Part shown: positions 58,500 to 64,000 of the stretch, piece by piece
How positions within the stretch are numbered: the stretch's first letter is position 1
Layout: each line of letters begins with the position of its first letter
Assembly (NCBI GenBank): GCA_035236585.1
Contig: CP141137.1
Span: 11,672,327 to 11,736,326 of the forward strand
Length of the DNA: 64,000 bases
Direction of reading: 5' to 3'
DNA from: Warburgia ugandensis
Lineage: Eukaryota; Streptophyta; Magnoliopsida; Canellales; Canellaceae
Program-made: the position numbers and the translations under genes
The notes under the pieces: generated by a model
Told to the model about the DNA's origin: nothing
Databases searched by the model: none
Seen by the model: the letters and a program-made list of their open reading frames with translations, nothing else

Positions 58500-59399
58500 G
58501 AAGAGGACAAAAGCATAAAACAAGCAGCCACAAATTCTCTAGCGTCACAATACAACACTTAGAACAATGTGCTTATAGGGAAAAGCCAAGTAATTGCAAG
58601 TTTTTTTCTCTCAATCATCAGAACAATTTCTGAGAAGATCAGATTCAGAGTCTATGAAAACAATTGATGAGTGAACTGCTGTAGGAAGAGTTTAACCTGT
58701 TACTTGCCTGCCTTGAACCACTCTAACCATTCCACAGCAGTAGATGCATCAAATGGTAAAGACCATTCCAAAGGAGCATTGACAAAACTTTAAAAATGCA
58801 TTTCCAATCCCTTCATTGACAACTTAGGAACTTTTAATCTACAACCTCAAGATGGATGAGAAAAGGAGCCTACCTTGGGGTTTGGAATGATCTCCACTTT
58901 AAGTTGCACCAGCCTCCACTTGCTGCTTAATGACCTTCAGATTCATCCGTCTAATAGGAATCAGTACTCATGATCAACAATGTACATGCAGTTTGAATTG
59001 GCCATGAAATACACCTGTAATAATATACATTACCAGTTATTGGTGCTGAAAATTTTGAATTGTTTGATAGACATAAATTCAAGAAACCATATCTCATAAG
59101 CGAGCTTGACAGCCTCTTTTATGCTCTGGAATTACAGCAGAGATAAAGATTGGAAACTCTATTCCATATTTGTTGATAAAGAAAACTAGGTTCTCATTCC
59201 AACAGTATCAGTTAAATGTCCAACCTGCATCTTGTATTTGGCATTTACCTGCAGTACTCCTTCACTTATTGGCACAGTTGGACACCAGTTTTTTTCATCA
59301 CTTCCCTGGCAATATATTATATCTCCCATAACACCAATACTGTCATGCAGCAACAGCATAAAACCATGAGCATCCATATTTTCATCACTTCCCTGGCAT
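58500..59399. other. flank beyond the copia RNase H; short duplication
   Basis: TTTCATCACTTCCCTGGCA occurs at 59293-59311 and 59380-59398, around 68 bp of other sequence. No 3' LTR was recognised in this stretch. Confidence 0.4.
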
Positions 59400-62149
59400 G
59401 ATTCACAGCAGCTTTTGCAGCAACAAACTCTGCTTCAGTAGTGGATTGAGTTACTGTTTCTTGTTTTTTTGAGCTCCATGAAAAAACACCTGATCCAAAG
59501 CTAAAACAGTACCCTAAGGTACTTCTCATGTCATCAATTGAACCACCCCAATCACTGTCAGAAAAAGCAGCCAGCTTAAAGCTCTCATTTCTCTTGAATT
59601 TGATTCCAAAATCAATTGTGCCTTTGACACATCTGATCACTCTTTTTGCAGCTTTTAAATGCTCTTCACTTGCGCAATGCATAAAATGAGAGAGAATACT
59701 TACAGCATTCAAGATATCAAGTCTTGTTGCTGTGAGATACATCAGACATCCAACCAAACTTCTGAAATGTGCCTCATCCACTTTCTCGATTCCATTTTCT
59801 TTACTCAGCTTTTCCTTTTGATTCATTGGAGTGCTCATCTCTTTGCAGTCTTCCATGTGAAATTTCTTAAGAATTTCTTTCGCATACTTCGACTGACAGA
59901 TGAAAACTTCGCACTATTCTTGCTTGATCTCCATTCTAAGAAAGTAAGACATTAGGCTAAGATCTATCATCTCAAAGACTTTCAACATTTCCAGCTTAAA
60001 TTCTTGTTTCTGATTTGCATTGCTCCCTGTAACCAGAAGATCATCTACATAAAGTGAGATGATAAGAATGTTGGTTCCACTTCTTTTGACGTAAAGAGTA
60101 GATTCGGACAGGCTTTTTACAAAGCCTAAGCTGAGCAAGTGATCATCTATTCTACTGTATCAAGCTCTTGGGCCTTGCTTTAAGCCATAAAGAGCCCTTT
60201 TAAGAAGATAGACTTTGTCTTCTTCTCCTTCTTTTATGAAGCCCTCAGGTTGCTCTACATAGATCTCTTCTTGCAAGAAACCATTTAGGAACGCTGACTT
60301 GACATCCAACTGGAATACTTTCCAGTTTTTTTGAGCTGCAATGGCACGCAACAGCTTGATAGTGTTGAGCCTAGCTACTGATGCAAATGTATCCGAGTAA
60401 TCCAGACCAAATATTTGAGCATATCCTTTAACAACAAGTCTTGACTTGTATTTGTTGATGGAGCCATTAGCATTTAGCTTGGTTCTATACACCCACTTGA
60501 CCCCAATCACTTTTCTGTCTTGAGGTCTATCAACCAACATCCATGTTTTGTTTCTTTCAATCATGAGCAGCTCCTCCTTCATTGCAGCTATCCAATTTTG
60601 ATTGAGCTTTGCTTCTTCATAACCTGTAGGCTCACAAACTGCGATGTTGCATCTCTGATAAACATCGGAGAGCAATCTAGTGCCTCTGATTGGGATGTCA
60701 TCCATCATCACATTTTGCCAATTTTTGACACCCTGTTCTTCCATGTTTCTAAGAGGGAAGTTGAGCTTCAGGTCATTTGAAGCTTGATTGGTTTTCTTTT
60801 CATTGTCCCAGTTCAACTTTTCATCCTCCACAAAATGCAAGTCCCTGCTAACAACAATACTTCCAGTTTGTGGCTGAAAGACCTTGAAGGCTTTGGTGAT
60901 TGTGCTGTAGCCCATGAAAATGCCTGGTGATGCCTTCTTGTCCAGTTTGTCTTGCTTGACCTGTGGGACATGTATAAAGCACAAACAACCGAATACCTTA
61001 AGGAAATTTAGGGGCGGTTTATATCCATACCAAGCTTCGAATGGGGTTTGATCCTTCACAGCTTTTGTGGGAGTTTGTTTTGAAGAAAAACAGCTGTATT
61101 TGCCGCCTCTGCCCAGAATTGTTTTAGTAAGTTCTTCTAGTGTAACATGCATCTTGTCATTTCCAGTATGTATCTGTTTCTTCTCTCACTAACTCCATTT
61201 TTTGGTGGAGTATAGGGAGCAATTAACTCATATTGGATACCTGCTTCCTCACAAAACTAGTTGAATGCTTCAGATGTGTATTCTTTGCCATTGTCTGATT
61301 TGAGGGTTTGAATTTTATAGCCACGTTCATTCTCAACTCTAGCTTTGAATCTCCAAAAGACACCAGCTACCTCTGACTTATGATTCAAGAAGAGCACACC
61401 CCAGTTAAATCATCAATGAATGCAACGTAATAATGACTACCTTTAAGTGAAAGTGTTCTTTGTGGGCCTGCTATATCAGTATGATTCAGCTGCAACTTTC
61501 TTGATGCTCTCCAAGTCACCTTGGGAAATGGCTTTCTGCTTTGCTTCCCAAACTGATATGCCTTACAATTTGGAAACCGATCATCAAACTCGGGCAGATC
61601 ATTCGCAATCATCCTTGCTTTCATCTGCAATAAATCTTGATGGTGGTAATGCTTGAGCCTTTTGTGCCAAACCTCCGTGACATTTTCTTTGATTGGAAAA
61701 GCAGCTTGCTCCTCCTCCAATGGATTGAGTGTAAAGCTTTTCCCTTTCATTTTTACCTTGAACATGTCTTGATCAGCTGCATCTTTAATCAGGCAGTGCT
61801 TGTCTTTGAAAATGACTTCGAAGCCTCTCTCAATTAGTTGACCAACATTGAGCAGATTTTGATCAATTTCAGGAACATAAAGAACATCAGTTATAAACTT
61901 TGTACTTGAACAGCTTGTTATTGCAATTGTTCCCTTTCCTTTAAGTGCTATGCATTGTCCATTGCCAATTCTTACTTTTGAAGTGTCTGTGCTCCTTCAT
62001 TCCTTGAACATATTCTAGTTGTGTGTCATGTAGTTTGTGCAACCACTATCAATTAGCCAACTTTCACTTGACTCACTGCCTGAGAAACAGGTTCTTACAA
62101 ACAATTGATCCTCCTCTTGATCAGCAATCTTAGCCTCCACTTAATGTTG
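59400..62149 (-). pseudogene. copia Pol, broken into several frames
   Basis: In order: protease WLIDSGCTNYMT (about 62050), GAG-pre-integrase EVWHKRLKHYHHQDLLQMK and integrase start HTDIAGPQRTLSLKGSHYY (61765-61385); integrase C-part TPFEAWYGYKPPLNFLKVFG and the reverse transcriptase start WVYRTKLNANGSINKYKSRL to VYLLKRALYGLKQGPRA (61152-60160); catalytic SLYVDDLLVTGS (about 60040); RNase H with LAAFSDSDWGGSIDDMRST and QSTTEAEFVAA (59856-59400). Stops or shifts fall near 62010, 61385-61155, 60155 and 59910. Catalytic DSG and YVDD are intact. Confidence 0.87.
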
Positions 62150-63049
62150 CTAACTTTTGCTTTTGCAGATAATAGCCTCGTGACCCATTTGATTGCATTT
62201 GCTGCACTTTGCATCTGGCCTTCTCCAGCATTTGAAGTGAGGATGTGATTTTCTACCACAATGCTGACAGGGAGGATGAATTCCCTTTTTGTTTCCTGTT
62301 TTGCTCCTGTTGTTGTTTGCAGCAGCCTCTCCACTTACACTATGGTTCTTGTTGTTTCTTCCACCTTCTTGATGCTTGACTGGTAAAGCACCTTCAATGA
62401 CTCTTTCTTGCCTCATGACTCTTCTTTGCTCTTGTGCTTGTAAGGAATTCAAGAGCTCTGCCAATGTAATCTTGGACAGGTCTTTGGTGTTTTCCAAGGT
62501 CGTAATGGTTGCCTCGAATCTTTCAGGCACTGTTACAAGGATTTTTTCAACAATCCTTGAGTCTAACAAATCAGAACCGAGTAGTCTCACTCTGTTGGCG
62601 ATGCTGAGAAGCCTGTCAGAGTACTCCTTGATGGTCTCTGATTCCTTCATCTTTTGCAACTCGAAATCCCTTATCAGATTCAGCACTTGCATCCCTTTGA
62701 TTCTCTCATCACCTTCATATTCCGATTTGAGATAATCCCAGATTGCTTTTCCTGATTTGAGGGACATAATTCGAATGAATATGGACGAAGAGACAACAGC
62801 AAACAAGCAGGCCTTTGCCTTTGATTTCTTTCTTTTTCGATCCTTGTAATTTTTAATCTGAGCCATAGTGGGATTGTTTGGTAGAGGAGGAATTTCATAA
62901 TCCTCCTTCGCAGCTTCCCAGAGGTCCAAGGTATCCAGATAAGACTCCATCCTTACAGCCCAGATCTGATAATTTTCACCATCAAAGACTAGAGGCACGC
63001 CATGGATGAAAAACTGGTTTCTGCATCCATGGCTTCCACTTGGATTCAA
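62150..63049 (-). CDS. copia Gag polyprotein
   Basis: 299 codons, open. N-terminal DUF4219/UBN2-type capsid region: PLVFDGENYQIWAVRMESYL, W-D-Y-L-K and LIRDFELQKMKESETIKEYS, then VEKILVTVPERFEATITTLE. C-terminal basic linker and two CCHC zinc knuckles, CQHCGRKSHPHFKC and CSKCNQMGHEAIIC. It would package element RNA. It shifts out of frame with the protease that follows. Confidence 0.88.
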   Translation of the reverse strand: MNPSGSHGCRNQFFIHGVPLVFDGENYQIWAVRMESYLDTLDLWEAAKEDYEIPPLPNNPTMAQIKNYKDRKRKKSKAKACLFAVVSSSIFIRIMSLKSGKAIWDYLKSEYEGDERIKGMQVLNLIRDFELQKMKESETIKEYSDRLLSIANRVRLLGSDLLDSRIVEKILVTVPERFEATITTLENTKDLSKITLAELLNSLQAQEQRRVMRQERVIEGALPVKHQEGGRNNKNHSVSGEAAANNNRSKTGNKKGIHPPCQHCGRKSHPHFKCWRRPDAKCSKCNQMGHEAIICKSKS

Positions 63050-63080
63050 TCTTGAACACTTACAGGCCCCTTAAGAAGAG

Positions 63081-63093
63081 GGCTCTGATACCA
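63081..63093 (-). other. primer binding site (initiator-Met tRNA) of the copia element
   Basis: TGGTATCAGAGCC on the minus strand, a perfect match to the usual plant copia primer site, three bases (ATT) after the LTR end. Confidence 0.93.
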
Positions 63094-63095
63094 AT

Positions 63096-63277
63096 TGTTG
63101 TTTTTCCTTTAAGATTGAACAGAAAAACCATTAAGATTTATTTTTTGAACACAGAAATTACAATATAAACTTAAGATAGATAACTGCCAACTATGATCAT
63201 GGTCCTATAATTAAGCCATGATTAAACACATAAAAAAAACTGACAGATAACAAGCTCCTAAAAACTAGGAAACAACA
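63096..63277 (-). repeat. probable 5' LTR of the copia element, about 182 bp
   Basis: The 3' edge is fixed by the primer site. The 5' edge is chosen because TGTTGTTTCC there mirrors GGAAAAACAACA at the other end. No second LTR is available to confirm the length. Confidence 0.55.
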
Positions 63278-63547
63278 CTTTGAAATGTTCAAAACAAAAT
63301 AAAAGACATCTTTGACAATGTGGCAGCAGTGCTAAACACAACTACTAACACAAGTACTTTGAACAACTTAAGCAAAATCCTGCAAAGGTTACCCGATTTG
63401 TTATGGTTTCATCAGCAGTTTAGTTAACTCCTTGTCCGGGACTAGCCACTGTTTGTGTGTGATTGGATAAAAAAGGAATGGTCAATCAATAAAACTAGCC
63501 AGTGCCATTCAAACATACAAAGATAAAGGGCAAAAAAAAAGAGACAA

Positions 63548-63714
63548 AAAGGGACAGCCCCAGTGCACGAAGCCCTCGTGTATGCAAGGTCCGGAAGAGG
63601 TAGACTACAAGAGTCTATAGTATGCAGCCTTACCTTGCGTTTTTGCAAGAGGCAGTCTCCACACCTTGAACCCGTTCACGACGACAACTTAACCATTACG
63701 CGAAGGCTCCCCTT
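63548..63714 (-). mobile_element. Au-type SINE with internal deletion
   Basis: Runs from AAAAGGGACAGCCCCAGTGC to CATTACGCGAAGGCTCCCC. The GTGACCTCAAGGTCA part near box B is shortened (TTGAACCCGTTCACGACG). Confidence 0.88.
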
Positions 63715-64000
63715 TAGATAAAAAGAAGAAGAAGACAAGTACCATAAATTTCAGACTCAGAACTCACCATCCATCTAAAACCTTGTAGACATGCATTGCC
63801 CATCCACTATCATACCAAGAAGCATGCCCACACCTTAGTGCTTTGCGGCTGTAGGGACTGGCATAATGTTAACTCCAGCCTTGTTCAATATTCTTCAAGG
63901 CCAATCCGTCCTACTACTACAAAAGGCCTTTCATCAAATGCACAACCATTATGAAAAATTGCAAGTATGAGTAGCAAAGGCAGGTAGTAATAGAGGTCTT

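Larger units (their letters stand above)
59400..63277 (-). mobile_element. Ty1/copia retrotransposon, 3'-truncated
   Basis: Order on the minus strand: short 5' LTR (63277-63096), primer binding site, gag, protease, integrase, reverse transcriptase, RNase H. This is the Ty1/copia order, with integrase before reverse transcriptase. The gag frame is open; pol is broken by several stops and frameshifts. The RNase H frame ends abnormally after FVAAKAAVNHAREVMK and no 3' LTR follows, so the 3' end has been lost or rearranged. The intact gag and readable pol make it the youngest-looking LTR element here. Confidence 0.88.

Noticed and set aside
1904..63714. Many box-A/box-B-like motifs that resemble tRNA genes
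   Set aside because: All lie in Au-type SINEs; no segment folds as a complete tRNA with acceptor stem and anticodon arm, so no tRNA gene is called.

Overview
The window is nuclear DNA of a flowering plant. The evidence is GT-AG introns, a plant PB1-domain gene, an organelle-type MurG homologue, and plant retroelements (RTE-type LINEs, Ty1/copia, Ty3/gypsy, a TRIM, a Stowaway-like MITE). It also carries about 26 whole or partial copies of one tRNA-derived SINE that matches what I know of the angiosperm Au SINE family. Species cannot be set from this; a woody dicot or magnoliid with TE-rich introns is a guess. No CRISPR, operon or other bacterial feature is present.

Layout. 1-5.75 kb: intergenic, with a possible LTR remnant holding a 203-bp tandem repeat, an L1-type LINE relic, five Au SINEs and a 120-bp tandem duplication. 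5.76-27.24 kb (minus): a MurG-like glycosyltransferase gene in four exons joining to exactly 414 codons. Its third intron is about 13.4 kb and holds a head-to-head inverted pair of hAT-type transposase relics, two SINEs, three RTE LINE insertions with target-site duplications, and a 160-bp-arm foldback. Its first intron is about 5.2 kb and holds a Stowaway-like MITE, two SINEs and a decayed copia pol. 27.4-42.2 kb: no intact gene; a TRIM with two 235-bp LTRs, a possible solo LTR, further SINEs, an unclassified repeat family and a fourth RTE LINE. 42.29-44.37 kb (minus): a two-exon, 623-residue PB1 (octicosapeptide/Phox/Bem1p) protein gene. 44.4-59.3 kb: AT-rich intergenic DNA with copia gag and gypsy RNase H/integrase relics, a minisatellite and a dense SINE cluster, including three strongly 5'-truncated copies that still have target-site duplications. 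59.4-63.28 kb (minus): a Ty1/copia element with an intact gag frame, a broken pol, a Met-tRNA primer binding site and a short 5' LTR, but no visible 3' LTR. 63.5-63.7 kb: a last SINE.

Only the MurG-like and PB1 genes look like functional host genes. The rest records retrotransposition, and much of the interest lies in its mechanics: a twin-primed LINE, a templated inverted filler at a deletion junction, microhomology-joined truncated SINEs, and a SINE split by a later insertion. Exon joins, repeat boundaries and target-site duplications were read by eye; family names rest on recognised motifs, not on a database search.
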